64,000 nucleotides of DNA, taken from Symsagittifera roscoffensis. Taxonomy: Eukaryota > Xenacoelomorpha > Acoela > Convolutidae. The stretch covers positions 24,478,303-24,542,302 of the forward strand of contig NC_087069.1 in assembly GCF_963678635.1 (NCBI RefSeq), read 5' to 3'. Below are positions 24,223 through 38,100 of the stretch, one piece after another (within the stretch, counting starts at the first letter, position 1; every line of letters starts with the position of its first letter). The notes below the pieces were generated by a model. That model ran no database searches and was not told the DNA's origin. It worked only from the letters and a program-made list of their open reading frames with translations. The position numbers were made by a program, and so were the translations under genes.

Positions 24223-24738
24223 AATTGATTGAAATTAGACGTATGCATGGATTTCGAAAAACTAATTTGAGTCCAGTTATTTGTTCCAATAAATTGATTG
24301 GAAGCTAGACAATCAATCGCAAAATTGGAGTGGCAAGATTATTAATGTTTTGTCCAAAATAAAAATGTGGAATTGGTCAGTTTTTCAGTGCGTAAATTCA
24401 TTCCTGAGAAATGATTTTAAGCAGCTGATTTTCAATTTTTTAATTTGAGATTTAATACAAATTTGCTAGTGAACTTTCTTTGAGTGGAAAACTCAAGTTA
24501 CTATATAAAAGCTGCGAGAAGTTCACGTTTTTTGTGTCTTTATCGATTTGATTATGATTAATTAGAAAAAAAAGTTTTTGAAGACTATTAATAATGATTA
24601 TAAGAAATTTTACCGTCATTTAGTACAATTTTTGGCAATCTTTGAAATTGTTTAATCCCAAAAAATTAAATGTGGTTATTTTTTAAACCAAATATGATGA
24701 CGTTTATGAAAATACTTGTACCACTATTGGCGAGCCAA

Positions 24739-24945
24739 CTAATATTCAGTTTTCTTCAATAAATACGTCAAAAAAACGTTAAGCCATTCTATTGTTCCGT
24801 CTTTCGGAGAAATTGACGGAATATTTATACTCGTGGTAGTTTCTTTTTCACCAGATAAATTTCGACTTTTTACCAACAACTTTTGAGGAATATTTTTCAG
24901 ATCAGCCAAAATATTTTGTATTTCTGAGCTCAAACTGAAAATAAA
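24739..24945 (-). other. Weak coding-like frame on the minus strand
   Basis: An open frame following TTATTTTCAG on the minus strand reads SSEIQNILADLKNIPQKLLV and continues to a TAG at 24739. Its composition is less AT-biased than chance frames nearby. A second minus frame at 25597-25794 (RALSGTRVLSSLNSFSLELD) could be a neighbouring exon, but the phases I tried do not join cleanly. No family recognised. Confidence 0.15.
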
Positions 24946-27689
24946 TTTCCTTGTGATGAATTTTCATAAAGTAATTGGGATTTAGAGATTGCTATTTTGG
25001 CCAATTTTGGATCATCAATGCGCGATACATTTCGTGCTATTAACTCGTGATTGAAGATTCAACCCGTTTTCGAGATTGTTTCAAATTGAATTGAGGCAAG
25101 CTCTAATTTACTGTGTTCTTTAAATTGTATGTGGAGGATGGTTTTCAAAAAATTGCAAGTTTTTGAAAATTTAAAGATTTTTTTTTATGCAAAGATTACT
25201 CCCTTGAAACTAAAAGGCTGTCGGAAGCTGTAAGGCTTAGCGTTGATACGAGGATTTTTGTAGTTCTTAGTTGGATTTCCATGATAAAATTTTCTCAAAA
25301 AAGATTCCGTGCTGAGCAAAAAATTACTACCAATTTGAAGTTTAACGCTTGTTTTTTTAAATATTTGAAGAAACTTTGATAACGGTAATTTTCTGGGAAT
25401 TTGATTGACAGAAAAAATAGCTTCGACGTGTCAATAAGGGTGTCATTACTAGTCCATTGAATTGATCTGCAAAGAAAGTTTAAGAAAAAGCGATTAAATT
25501 ACTTCAAAAATCTGCTAAAGAAAAGGTAAAAATAGCTAATTTAAAGTTAAAACTGTGAGAAGAAATATTTGAGATAATTGAGATGTTAGACTCAATTCAA
25601 ACTGTATAAATTAGTCTAAACATCTGTAAACTCAAATTAATTTTTTCTCGACCTTGTAACAACTTTTCTACGTTTTTCCAAGAGTCCAGCTCCAGGCTGA
25701 ACGAGTTTAAACTTGATAGCACTCTTGTCCCACTAAGGGCTCTACTCGAGGAAGTGAAAATTCGGCGGGAGATAATGTTATGTGGTTGGAACAAAAACTC
25801 TGTTCTTAAACATACTTTGCAACCTATTAAATCGTAATACTAGTGTGCCTCTGCAATCAGTAGAATTTAAAAAAAAAGTGTTTTTCCTTTTTGTTAGCTA
25901 TTGAAAAAACAACGCACTAAACTTATTTTGTTTTCATTACTTTGTTCTACATACTCGATTTTCTTAATTTGTTTTGGGAACGTTTGTTTTAATAACGTTT
26001 TTCGCAGCAACTTGATGCAAGAGTTGCATAATTTGACTGACTAGCTCAACTTAAAATAGTAATGGTCAATTGCCATACCATATTATAGCGCTCTTGGTAA
26101 TGATTTGGATTCGAAAATAACTTAAAAAAATAGCTTCATCGTTGAGAAAAACTGGTCTCTTTTTTGTTCTTTTGTAAGCTTCATTGCACAAAAACTGAAG
26201 TTTTATCTTCCAACTTTTTTTTCACGATATTTTACACCTACATTTGTGACGTTATTTAAGTTATTGTTGCTATTTGGAACTTTTTGTGAATTTTAATTGC
26301 AGTATCGGTGACTGAAGTTTCAGTAAAAAATTCAATTTGAAATTTTCAGTCAGCTATTAACCAGACTCAAAAGTGACTGCTCAATTTTTTTCTCCTTATC
26401 AAGAAGAACTCCTTATTATCACTTAAAAAAGATTTTATTGGTTTGGATTTTTAATGAAAATTGAAAAAAGTTGTCACACTAGGCGTACTGAAACAAAATA
26501 AATGAATTGAAAATTGCAGAAGAAAGCAACAAATTGCAAATTTAGGTTTTCGTTCGAAATGTTTATTACGCATAATTTAACCTGATGGCTTATGGCCATA
26601 TCTCAGATCTCCAATTGTTTCTCATGGTTATTTCAGCTCGGAAAAACAGTTATTTCAGGCTTAAGTTTCATAAAATAAACCAAGAATCTATAAAACTAGT
26701 AATGATAGCAAAAATGAATTTCGATTCAGACTAAAGAAGTTCACCAGATACGGGTTGTAGCGCGTATAAGGTATTCAAGTATTTTGTAATTTTGAGTACT
26801 GATTTATTATAGAACAACAAATTAACAAGTTAAGAATTTTAAAATCAATGTTTTGTCACTTAGAATCATTTTTATAGCTTTAGATTTTAAATTGTTATAG
26901 TTTTAAAAAATTTGTAGTGATTTTGTCCTAGTCATGTCATCGTGTTATTCAGTCGGTGACTTATAGCAACGTTTTGTCTTTTTCTGACATAAGGTTCCAC
27001 AGTTCTTATGAGACTGGATGATGGGCCAGGTTATATTGCATTTCTATTTACTTTCAACAACCACAATTTTTTTCTTTATACAAAATCATGGGTTTAATCA
27101 AAACAGTTTGTGTTTTTTTTTTGAGGTATAAGTTTGTTGGGAAAATATTAGCTCAATTATAATTTGTTGAAATTTATTGAACACTAAAATTTGTGTCAAG
27201 AAAATAAATTGAGTGCATCTAAATAAGTGCAGGAATGCATTTGCTTTGTGTTTTGTTTTGTTTTCAGTTTAAAAAAAAATCGAAAAACGAAAAAAATGAT
27301 ACAAATTTCAGAAAAAAGAATCGAGGTCATAATTTGATTAGAATGCGTTGGAGCATTGAGTTTACTCTTAATAATGCCTTGTATAATCTTGTTGCAATTT
27401 CAAAAGTTTGGTCAAAAATTATTGATACAATGCTTCAAGTAAAACTTCTTAATCAGTTTCAAAAATACATTAAGTCAGAAATAAACTAATTGGTATTTTC
27501 GAATATCCTTTTATCCAAAAAATTTTGTTCCAAACAAAAAATAGATTTGAAATTGGGTTGGATTAATTTTTCACAACTTTTAAATTTTAAAGAACTTGCG
27601 AGCTTCTTAAACAAAAGATTTCTTTCAGATTCACAAAAATAGAATGCTGTTGAAACAACTAGTGGCTATGATAGTACCTTAAGGGAATC

Positions 27690-28440
27690 TTATCGCATAG
27701 TTAACAAAACTGCTGGAATCTGGGCAAATCCTAAATGTTCCGACTGTCCATAAACTGGTCTAGAATAATTTTTGATCAATGAATTTTTGCAAACTAAGAA
27801 GTTTAAGCTGAATATTAAAACTTATTCAAGTATGAAAGTAGTAAGACCAATTAGCCTGCCTCAATTGAACGTGGAACAATTTTGTGGTGCGGGATAACTT
27901 TCCATGCGTAAATATTGCGCGTTAAGCTTTCAGCATCTAAACATCACAGCGTTCTTACATTCCTGTTAGTATTTTACTGAGCGTTTCACAGTAAAGCCAG
28001 GATAGTCTAGTGGTGAGCGCGACCCTTTTGAGAACACAACTATCAATGGAAAGCAAAGCCCTCAATGTTCCGAATGGGTTTTAATTTCTATTGAGTAATT
28101 TAAATTAAAATAATTGATGAAATTGAAAAAACTGAGAAAATTTCAAATTTTTTATGATGTCTTTTTTAAATCATTCCCTCACACGTTATGTAAATTACAA
28201 AGTGTTATTATTTGCATAAAGCAAAGTAGTAAATAGATCAAAAACATACCTCAATTTATTTTGGAACGATTTTTAACACGGGTTAAATCTCGATGCTTAC
28301 GCGTTAAAAGCACAAAATAAATTGCACGTTATAGTTCTCAAAATGACAACCTTCAAATCCACTTAATTTTCCAAAAAAAAAACAACCACGAGCACAAATA
28401 TTCGGTCACTTTCTTCAAAATTCGAAAAAAAAATCCGCTA
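27690..28440 (+). repeat. Diverged repeat-family-2 sequences
   Basis: Around 27690-27950 and again 28030-28440 the family order recurs with heavy decay: AAAGCCCTCAATGTTCCGA near 28055, GCTTACGCGTTAAAAGCAC near 28297, and ACGAGCACAAATATTCGGTC near 28390. Confidence 0.55.
27995..28030 (+). repeat. tRNA-like 5' half (A box) in front of a repeat
   Basis: The stretch AGGATAGTCTAGTGGTGAGC closely resembles the D-arm and A box of a eukaryotic tRNA. No matching anticodon arm or B box follows. Repeat-family-2 sequence follows instead, which suggests a tRNA-derived SINE head or a chance fusion. Confidence 0.35.
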
Positions 28441-29780
28441 TTTCTTCAGAAGTGTTTTGCATGATTTTGATGCGTGGCGACTCTTACGCGAATCGATGAG
28501 ACAGTAAAACACTTTGAATTACATCAGTCATTCAAGGATTTGTCTTGTCAGTCAAACTAGGATTATCGATACTGCATGGACAGAACTCAACTTCAACAGA
28601 TACCTTGTCCTACATATTTTTCAAAAAGACCACTACTGAATGAGTGCGCACGAGAGTAAAAATTGAAAGTTTTTTAGTTGGTTAATTTTGATAAAAAGTT
28701 GATTTGAGGCATCTGGATCTATCCGAAATTGAACGAAATTGAACATCTACTAGCCTGAAATTACAGTGCTGATTTTAATTATCCGGACAAAACGCATAAA
28801 ACTAGAAAATAAGAAAACGTAATTCTCAAAATGGGACTTTAAATGAAAATGATGAAAACAAAACTTTGTTAGGGTTTTAACAGAATTAATATAGTGCGAT
28901 TTGTTTTGCAAAATTATTTTCCGTTCTTTTAAAACAAAAACGGATCACCCGATTTTTTTAGCCAATCGTTTAGGTCTATTACGTAGTCCAACAAACTTTA
29001 ACGAGGGCATACTGACCAAAAAAATTGCGCAAAAAATTGTATTTTGTATAGTGAAAACGATCTTTTTTGTCTATCAAACAAAAGTAATTCAATATATACA
29101 TTGTTTTGGAGAAAATACCCATTCGGTTATGTAAGAGACTCACTTCGAGATAATTATGTTAGTGATAGATTTAGTAGTTTCGGCGTAATTTTTGAATGAC
29201 TAAAATAAACTGAAATGATCCATTTTTGAGGTGGAGGTTCTGGCCCGAAATTTTATTTTGTCGGATAAATGAATTTAGAAAAGCCAAAAGCTTTTCGAGT
29301 AAATTGTTGGGCCGTAATTTTAAAACACAATTTCACCATATTTTTTCTGCTGAAATTTGAAGCAAATTTGTTTTCATCGTTTTCCAGCCAAAGTCCATCC
29401 AATTTGATAAAACCTTGTTTTAACTTTCTAGTTTTATGCGTTTCGTATAATTGAATCAGCACTGTATTTTCATTACCCATCAACTGCTTCGGTGCTTTTA
29501 AGCCTCGTGAAGTTTGTTGCTATCCGTTAAGTTTGCAAATCATGATTTCCTGTTAATTTATTGTCAATAGTCTATAGGGAGTTCTCTTTGCTGTTTTCGG
29601 CGTTGTGTACGTAACTCAACTAATGTAGACTCGTTTATTTGGAGAAAGACAAATGGAAAAGCACAAAAGGAAAAATAGGCTACGTTATCTTCCTATTGAG
29701 TAAGTTGGAACACATTACATCCAATGATCTTCCAATTGTTGTACTTGACCAATAACTATCCAATATATTTTTCTCGAAGC

Positions 29781-30189
29781 CTGGGGCGAATTTAGAACTT
29801 TCTCGAGCGAGGGGCGCATTTTTAGTAAAAATTCAAAAAAATTTCGTTTTTCTTTTCAGGTTGACCAAATTATTATAAAGACCCTATTTTGACCAAATTT
29901 TTTGCGGTGCAGGCGAATTTTAAAAAAAAACAGGCCTAAAAAGCGTTTTAAGTCTTTTTTGAAAACTTTGACTTAAAGTTGCGGTTTTTTTCGGCGAGCG
30001 CTCCCCCGTCAAAGTTAGTATATATCGGCTCCAAAGATTCCTGTAGAAAAATTGTGGGGCCGGTCAGCCAAACAATTACTAAGCTAAAAGTGAACCAAAG
30101 GGAGACCTTTGGGTAGGCAGGGGGTCGAGTTCCTAAGAAGAGGGCGTCTGCCATACCCCAACGCCCGCTATTCCTAAATCTGCAACTGC
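29781..30189 (+). mobile_element. hAT-like non-autonomous element, copy e
   Basis: Begins CTGGGGCGAATTTAGAACTT and runs through GGTTGACCAAATTATT, GCGGTGCAGGCGAATTTT, GGCGAGCGCTCCCCC, GTATATATCGG and ACCTTTGGGTAGGCAGGGGG to a decayed end CTAAATCTGCAACTG. This is one of the longest copies. Confidence 0.7.
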
Positions 30190-30769
30190 TCGAAGCTATC
30201 TTTTTTAGGAAGAGTCAACACGTTGTTTTCTTAATCACGCAATTCCAAAGTAAAATTTGAATTCAGAATTTTCCGTTATTTAAAGTAAGGTCAAAATATA
30301 GGCTATGATGTCAAAATATTTAACTCGTCGACTGTAGGGGTCTCGATCCCATCCTTTAATTTTCTTTGGTGCAATCCTCTGCTAAAATAAGTATAGACGT
30401 TCTGGGATTATTAGCTTTCATTTTTTTACAGCTGTATACGAAGCGCTTTTTTCATTTGAATCTTTCAAAGCACACTTGTAATTTGACCCAAAAATTTTTA
30501 ATTTTTTGTTTTTGTTCTTTTTACTAACTGCTTTCTGAATCATTAACAGCAGCTAGAAAAAATTATAATGCAAAGACATTTTGCATTAATTGGTTTTTCA
30601 CATACCGAGAAACTTTGAGCCAAATAAACTTTAGAAAAAACAAAAGCTTTAAAGAAACTAAACATACCCCAAAAAATACTTTATTTTTTTTAAGGAAAAC
30701 TTTTTTATACATCATTTATAGCACCAAAGTATTAGTAAAAAATGAATTTCTAAATTTTAAATTGTTACA

Positions 30770-30908
30770 GAAAATTTGGGGCTAAAATAGGGGCAAAACA
30801 GTGCTTTGGGAGAGCTCGAAAAATCAATTTGGTCGACCTAAAAATTTTAGAATTTATTTTTTTGAAAGTCCGCCCCCCCCCTCGAGAAAATCCTAGATCC
30901 GCCCCTGA
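30770..30908 (-). mobile_element. hAT-like non-autonomous element, copy f (end fragment)
   Basis: Ends AATCCTAGATCCGCCCCTG at 30890-30908. Inside it GGGGCAAAACAGTGCTTTGG, then AAAAATCAATTTGGTCGACC match the start half of the copy at 38080 in reverse orientation. Confidence 0.7.
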
Positions 30909-31084
30909 CTATGAGTACTGAGGCTAAAATAGTATAGTCATAAGATAAAGCTTTATTTAGAACCTAATCGGTAAGAGCTAGAAGAAACCTTTCACTCCAA
31001 ATTTTTGTTGATTTTTTTTTAGAAATGAGGATTGATTTACAAAACCTCGCATCAAAAAGCTTGAAAAACGTGGTAAAAATTTTC

Positions 31085-31290
31085 CTGTCGAGGCAGTCGA
31101 AACAGCAGGTTTGTGTCTAAAACAGTCGAACACATTTTGTTTGACCGATTCGTCCGAAATATAGCCAGCTTCGGTCGATTCGGTCGATACATAGCTCGTT
31201 TGGGTCGAACACAGTTGAACACATTTTCCTTCGGCCGAGTGGATGAGAACATAGCTAGCTTAGGTTAAGTCGGTCGAAACATAACTCAAA
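31085..31290. repeat. Degenerate minisatellite with GGTCGA-AACATAGCT motifs
   Basis: Four to five imperfect units containing GGTCGATACATAGCTCGTTT-like sequence are spaced roughly 35-60 bases apart. Confidence 0.6.
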
Positions 31291-31875
31291 TACCTAAACC
31301 CAGGGGCCAAACATGAATATCTGGAAATTTCGCTCTGGAATAGTGCTGGAGCACCTGAGTAGTGTATTTCTTTCTTAGTACCCGCAGCTTTACCAGCATA
31401 ATTGAACATCTACTGTACTGTACCAACTTCAATCCAAATGTACAAAAAAAGTTTCAAAAAGCAGTATTACAATATAAACTTGAACAAATGATACAATAAA
31501 ATTAGCAGTATAATTAAAACAAACAAAAATGCAATCAAGAGTTTTAAGCATAGATAGAATTGACTGGAGTTAATTGGCTAGCTATGAGCATGACAGTCTA
31601 AAGCAACGTTGATCTGGACAGCCATGATCATGGTTTCTAATTCTTGTCCATTGAATATCAGCTATACGCATAAAAGTCATGAAAGTACTTACTGACTTAC
31701 TTTATAATAAAAACTAATAAGTTCTTCATTTTCAATCAAAATAATTACTTATGTTACTTACATGATACTGTAAAACATTAAAAGCCTCTGGCTTCTTCGT
31801 TTTCATATGTTTTGAATTATTCAAGAAAAAAACGCGTACCAATCAATTTTATAAAGAAACTTTCACGATTCCAAA

Positions 31876-32123
31876 ATGGCCATGGAGAATGTTCAAGTTA
31901 GTTTACATTGGTTTTCGAGCGTTTTTGAGGCATTTGACGCGTATGCTGTCCACTTAATCCCACTTGCCCTAGATCAATCCTTATTCTTTCTGGTTAGTTT
32001 TTCGGCTATTCCCCTTGCTTTTGTGTTGCAATGGATACTCACAGCACCAAGAGTTGGCGAGAACGTACGGCATTTATACTGTTTGACGATCGGCCTTCTC
32101 TTCTCTGTAATCAGTTTGCGATG
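31876..32123 (+). CDS. MBOAT paralogue B, exon 1
   Basis: Starts MAMENVQVSLHWFSSVFEAF. After a luminal or cytosolic N-terminus come two hydrophobic stretches, LALDQSLFFLVSFSAIPLAF and CLTIGLLFSVISLR. The exon ends after TG of a Trp codon at the strong donor GTAAGT. This is the usual first part of MBOAT1/2 proteins (the LDQ-F motif). No upstream in-frame ATG is needed. Confidence 0.88.
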
Positions 32124-35100
32124 GTAAGTAAAATAATTTTAGTCGCTTTAAGAAAAAGTTGGTACAAAAAATGTTGGGCTTTGGATGCATCTAAAAACAA
32201 CAACGTGCAGAAAGTGTTAAATTTCATACTTTTTATGAGCGCTTCTGTCAAGTTTGTTATTTGTAGCTCAAAATCATGTCTTTTGTAAACTTTGTGAGCT
32301 ACTCAAAATTTTTACTGAAACTATTTTTCACTTCAACTTTACGGCTACATTAAAATTACTACGATCATGAAAAAAAATTGAGACAATTTGCTGGGTGTTC
32401 TAGGAGTGCATTGAACATTGTGATACCGACAATCGTCTCTTATCCTCTTCTCAAAGTTTATATCAGATCAAACTCACTTGGCCGGTTAGTACTTATTTTT
32501 AATTAAACCAGTGAAAACAAGTAGTTGAATTTGATTGCAATTAGAGTTGAATTTTGATTTTTGCAAACCTTTTCCTTCTCTCCTTGTCAACTTCATTGGT
32601 ATATAAAATTTCACACATAGTAAACTTATAATCCAAATTTACTAGATGTTGTTTAGTGGCTATTTGGACTTATTATTATGCATGGTTTCTTCAGATTGGA
32701 ATCAATAATGAGCCGGATTGACTCGCCAGTTTTGCTACGTCTTTGATGGGAAGTCCAAACTAACGGCTTGATTGTTTCGAGATTTTCCTCAGCGAGCCAG
32801 GTTTATAACAAGAGACACAGTTAAAGTAACATTGTTAAATTTTGTTTCTCTATAAAAACAAGTTAAGCTGATTTTAGCTAAAACATAAGTATTTGAAAAA
32901 TGCGTACTCAGAGTTCAATTAGTTTTGAGAAACTGGTAGGTTCATTAGAAAAAAAAACACACTTAATCGTTTGTATAAAAAAAATCAAACAAAGATTTGG
33001 TTACAGAATATGAGATGAATCACACAACATTTCTCATATTTAGAAAAAAGCTCAAAAGTGTAACACAACCGGACTTTAAAGCGCTTTCTGAAACATGGCT
33101 GAGCGAGAGCTCATCGAACAGTCTTTTTAAGTTTACACTGTGTTTTCTGCAACAAAAAATCAAATCTGAAAACTTTATCATTTGGAGAGACAAGGTTCTG
33201 TCCTCGAACCCATAATTTTCCGCATTTATATAAAAGTTGTTTCATATCAAATCAAAAACTCGCAAAAAATTTGTTTGCCGAGGACACTATTATAACAGAA
33301 AACATTGCACAAATATCGCACTCAGTATCGAGATCAAATTTTTTCGTTCACCTGTTTTGGCTGGGTTAGCGATTGTTAATAAATTTCAAAGTGCAAGCTC
33401 TATTTATTAAGAAAATGTTAGCCAAAGAGCTGCGACTCTGTTTAAGCTGAGAAAAAAATTAATACGGAAACAATTACTTGAAGCTTACAACAGTTATGTT
33501 AGGCCTGTTTCTACTAAGGAATAATTCTATACGAGACTTCTTAGCAGCGCTTTCTATGGAGTGGATGTGCGAATCATAGAAAAATTGACACTGTGTATGA
33601 GCCACTGTGTGAGCGGAAGTAACCAACAACCAAAAAGAATCATCTGAAACAGCTTATTATCCTTTTAGAAGCATTAAGTCATCATTAATCAAAACTGAAC
33701 TACAAACATCTATTAGTGAAGAAAAAACATGTAGATTTTCAAATCAGAAAAATACAAAACCAAAACACTCGTTGAAGTACTTGAAACACCGAATAAGTGT
33801 GTTCTTTCTGGAAATTTTGATTTTTTTTTTTAGGTAAATAGTTAAGCTATAGCTTATATGTTGCTTAAAAGGTTACATTTTTTTTTATTTTTCAGCGGAA
33901 AATTTTTTTTAAATATTTTTTTGTCCTTTCACTTTATTTCTTTTTAATAAATAATAATTATTCAAAATTTTATTTTTTTTGTGCACGTCAAAATGTTAGA
34001 ACAATTCTTTTGTGTGTCTGTTCTCAATATATCGTTGTGATCACTGAGAGTTTTTACTTTCTTTAAGGGGATTAGAAAAAGGTTGCAAGACCTGATAATC
34101 TTCCATTATTTGTTTCAAATTATGTAACGAGTATATGTTTGAGTTTGTTTTTTTCCTTGAATAAAGTTGAAATTGTTTTTTTTGCGCGTTGTTTGGAACC
34201 TATCTTAAAGATTTTTTCATCAGTTGTGAAAGTCAAATTTGCTAAGGGTTGGATAGGGACCTTGACTCAAAAATGAGGGAGAAAACGAAATGGGCGAAGC
34301 TAGATGTTTGCGATGTTTATCATAAATTTCTGAAAAAAAAGAAAGCATTTCGGAGAACCACAAAAAGATTTTAGGTAGCAAAGCTAATTTTTAATTATTT
34401 TTTTTTGAGTGAATTTTCAGCAAAACAAGCAAACTCAAACGAATTGTAGCTTTTTTTACTGTTGAAAACAGCAGAACCTGTGGTCGTTTTTTTTGTAGGA
34501 TATCGTGTGAACATATAAATGTTGATATGATATCTTGGTAAACAAAAAGCGGAATCTTCACTCAAACTTCTACTAGGCAAATTTTCCAACAATTTCTTTC
34601 GATACATAAAACCGTTTTAGTTTTTCTGAACAACTAATCAAGGGCAGTTGAATTGAAAAGCCTTTGTTAAAACGTCCAACTGTCTTTGACGTTTTTTTGG
34701 TGACACTTGAATTTGCAAGATCACCAATAGGTAGGAAATAAAAACACATCTGAAGACAAAACTTCTTCCTAATTTTAAGTGCAAAACAAAACTCCTTCCT
34801 AATTTTAAGTGCAAAACAAAACTCCTTCCTAAATTTAAGTGCAAAACTAAAACTGGATTGAAGCAGATTTCCAAAGAACTTTAATGTCAATTAATTTGAT
34901 TTTCTAAGTTGTAGCAGAACTTTATGAAGAATATACTACAGGCGAATTCAAGAAAAACTGCACTTTTGGGGAGGATTTAGAAGATTTTGTGCTTTTTCTG
35001 ATTCAAATTCCCGAATCCCAGAAAACATCATTTAGTTTAATTTTAACCAAAAATTAATGCAGCAAAATTTTTTCGATAGAATAATTATTAGCTGAATTGA

Positions 35101-38100
35101 AAGAAAACCCGTTTTTGATCAGGAACTTGATCTTGAAAACAACTGATACTTGTCTTTTGTTGCTGTTGTTGGCAGAACCACCGCTGCCATTGCTATGGCC
35201 TACCTCAGTGTTCATCACATCTACAGGCTGACCTTGAATTATGGCGAAGATATCATGGACTGCTCGGTTCTTCTGATGATATGGACTCAGAAAATGACTT
35301 ATCTAGCGTGGAGCCTCAGCGACGGTAAGTGAAGCGAAACTAAATAAACGTAGGCTTGAATTATTTCTAAACAGACTATGATTGGACCATGTTTGACCCA
35401 TGTTTTGATTTTTTTGACAATTGTTTTTGTTTGATTGTCTTAATTTGCGTTAAAATCGGACTTTTTTGCCCGTTCTGGTCAATTTATGAGTAGAACACTT
35501 CTTGAGGAATACCAGAGGCACACATCAATACTCTGTTTCTGTTAGCTTTTTTGATTAATTTTGTAAAAAAAAATTTGCTCTTGCATGCATATGGAGTATC
35601 TCTGAAAACTGAAATAATTTAACCAAAATTATTGGAGTTTCTACTCTACAATATCAGCCATTTTTGACCAATTTGATAAGGCTTTTTCTCAAAAAACGCT
35701 TAAAAAATTTGACTACTATTGTGAAGATTGCAAAAATATAGCTCCTTTTCCAACTAATCGAACGAGAACGTTAAATTGGCTGTAAAAAAGTTAATTTCAA
35801 TTGTTCAAAAAGTTGAGTGGGAAATCTTAAAAAAAGACCTTACACATTCATTACACATTCACAAAAACTGTAAATTCGAGGTTAATTCATTTCAACAAAC
35901 GCTGTGATTGTTCATTCCGCGGCGACTGTTTTTTACGACAAACCTGATTTTGACGACACATTTTTTTGGCGGCAAATTCGTCTTAATAGTCATTTTTTTC
36001 AAGGTCAGCTTCCAGAATCCGAGCTCTCCGACGAAAGCCACAAGAAATCGAGAATGAATGAGCTTCCTTCGTTTCTTGCATACAGCAGTTTTCTTTTGGG
36101 GTTCCTCGGCTTCCAAATAATACCAGGATACTCCTACAAAGAATACGAGAAGTTCATGAAAGGAAAACACTTGGTGCCTTTCAGAAAACCAATGGCAACG
36201 GTAAATCTTCAGTTCTGATCTCAAAAATGAAAAATATTTCACTGACAACCATTTTTCGTTAAATTACGGGTTGTGAATAGAGTAAATTTGGCCAAGTAAG
36301 GATAAAACGAACGCGATTTTTTTCGTCCGATTAAATTGTAAGCAGCGAATTGATTCATTTCAAATTGAATTGAGGCAAACTACTTGGTTTATCATTACGC
36401 TAGCTTCCGCAAAAAAAATTTCATCACAATATCTGGCGTGTGTGTGAGGGGGAGGGGGGCTAAAAAATATGAACAACACATTTCTTATTGAACATTTTAT
36501 CAGTATTAAAACCAAACATTATATCAGATCGGAAACTATTGGAAACCCATTAAAGGGCAGATGAAATTTTCAGGGCTTTGCCCCGATATAAGAGCAGCCT
36601 TGTTTTCATGCTTAGATTTTTTTTTCAAAATAGTTGGAACTTCGTACGTAAAACAGGATAATAGTTTCATTTTGTCGCATTCCTTTGTTAGATGTACTAT
36701 TTCACTAGATTGAGAAATTTCGGAGAAGCAAATTTTCTTCAAAATTTTCTTTCACAATGTTTTCTTTCATTTTTTAGTCAAAAAAACTGGATCTTCAGGA
36801 AGAAAAGTACCCATCGCCAAATGTGAGTAAAGTTTCTTCAGTGTAATGTTTTTTCTATTACAAAAACTATCGCGAGCGTATTTTAAATATGAAAGAAACG
36901 GTCTGTTTCCAATGTTTTCCTAAGCCAGAATTACCCCGCCTTTCATAATTGTTAAAACAAAACTGCTGCCAGTTGTTGAAGCACTTCATGATAAGTTTTA
37001 AAGGTAACTTTGGAAGAAAGTGTTCAAGAGGCAAACATTTGTAATGTCAATACAGTAATTAGTTAAATTGTTAAAACAAAAAATTTTTTCAGTCAAAATT
37101 CTATTATAACAAATAATTTGTTAAAAGAAATATTCTATAAAAACAAAAATTTTGTTAAAAATTAATTTTTCGTTGAATAATAAATAGATATTAGATACAT
37201 TGATTAATTTTTAGTCAATATATTTAATGTCTATTTATTATTCAACAGATTTTTTTAAATTTTTTTTTACAAAAGTGTTTCTCGTTAACTTATAAGCGTT
37301 TGAAGCATAGCAGAAGCAACCTCCTAATAGTAATGAAGATTTGATTTTTGTTTAAAACCTTGTTATTACTATTTAATACATGCTAAATTTCAGAAGTATG
37401 ATTCAATTCGCAAATGAAAAATATTTGGACTCTATAAACACACCGACTTTTGACCACTGTTTTCAATGACTGTTTTGGCTTTGTTGGTGTGAATTTCTGG
37501 GCTTATTTATTGATAAAACAATAAATTCCAAACGTGAACAAAACCCAATATCCCCCAGCCCCCCCAAAGGAGAAATCATCAACAATTTTGCTTAGAACTC
37601 TAGAGTTGGTCGACAGAAAATACGGCAAAACAGTTTTCATTACACAAAATGTTTTTGTCGAAAGTGTTGAAAAATGTATCACCAGTACTGTAAAGTTTCT
37701 GATAAGCTATTTTTGAAGCAAATAGGCAAATGGGCAGTATTTAACTTAGAATTAACAAAAGCTTTTTCAAAATTATGTCGACATTTTCTTGGGTCTAAAA
37801 GCACTAAAAAGTCCGTTTTGGGCAAAATTTCTGCGCCGCAGGCAAAACTTTGAAAAAAAACAGGCCAAAAAGAAGTTTTTAGGTACTTTTTGGAAAAAAT
37901 TTAGCAAAAAATTGCGTTTTTTTGGCGCGCGCTCCCCCTTTAAAATAAGTATATATTGGGGCCAAAGGTGCCCTCAGGAAATTTTTTGTGTCCGTCAGCC
38001 AAAATTGGATACCTGAAAACAGTTCAAAAAGGGGACCCTTTGGGTCGGCAGGGGGTCGAATCCCTGAGGGGGGGGAGGTCAGGGGGCGGATCTAGGATTT

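Larger units (their letters stand above)
23024..31875. other. Intergenic region between the two MBOAT paralogues
   Basis: 8.9 kb without a convincing gene. It holds hAT-like elements (23086-23394, 29781-30189, 30770-30908), repeat family 2 (23655-24222 and diverged copies 27690-28440), a tRNA-like fragment (27995-28030), a degenerate minisatellite (31085-31290) and two weak minus-strand open frames near 24739 and 25597. Stretches 25800-27650 and 28450-29780 show nothing recognisable. The promoter of paralogue B should lie just upstream of 31876, but no clear core element stands out. Confidence 0.65.

Noticed and set aside
27995..28030. Functional tRNA gene
   Set aside because: Only the A-box half is tRNA-like; no anticodon arm, T arm or acceptor pairing follows.
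31850..31857. TATAAAG as the promoter of paralogue B
   Set aside because: It lies only about 20 bases before the ATG, so transcription would start at or after the start codon.
34573..34890. Minus-strand frames with repeated FALKIRKEF-like units
   Set aside because: Produced by the 30-base triplet minisatellite. The same DNA gives open frames in more than one register because the unit length is a multiple of three.
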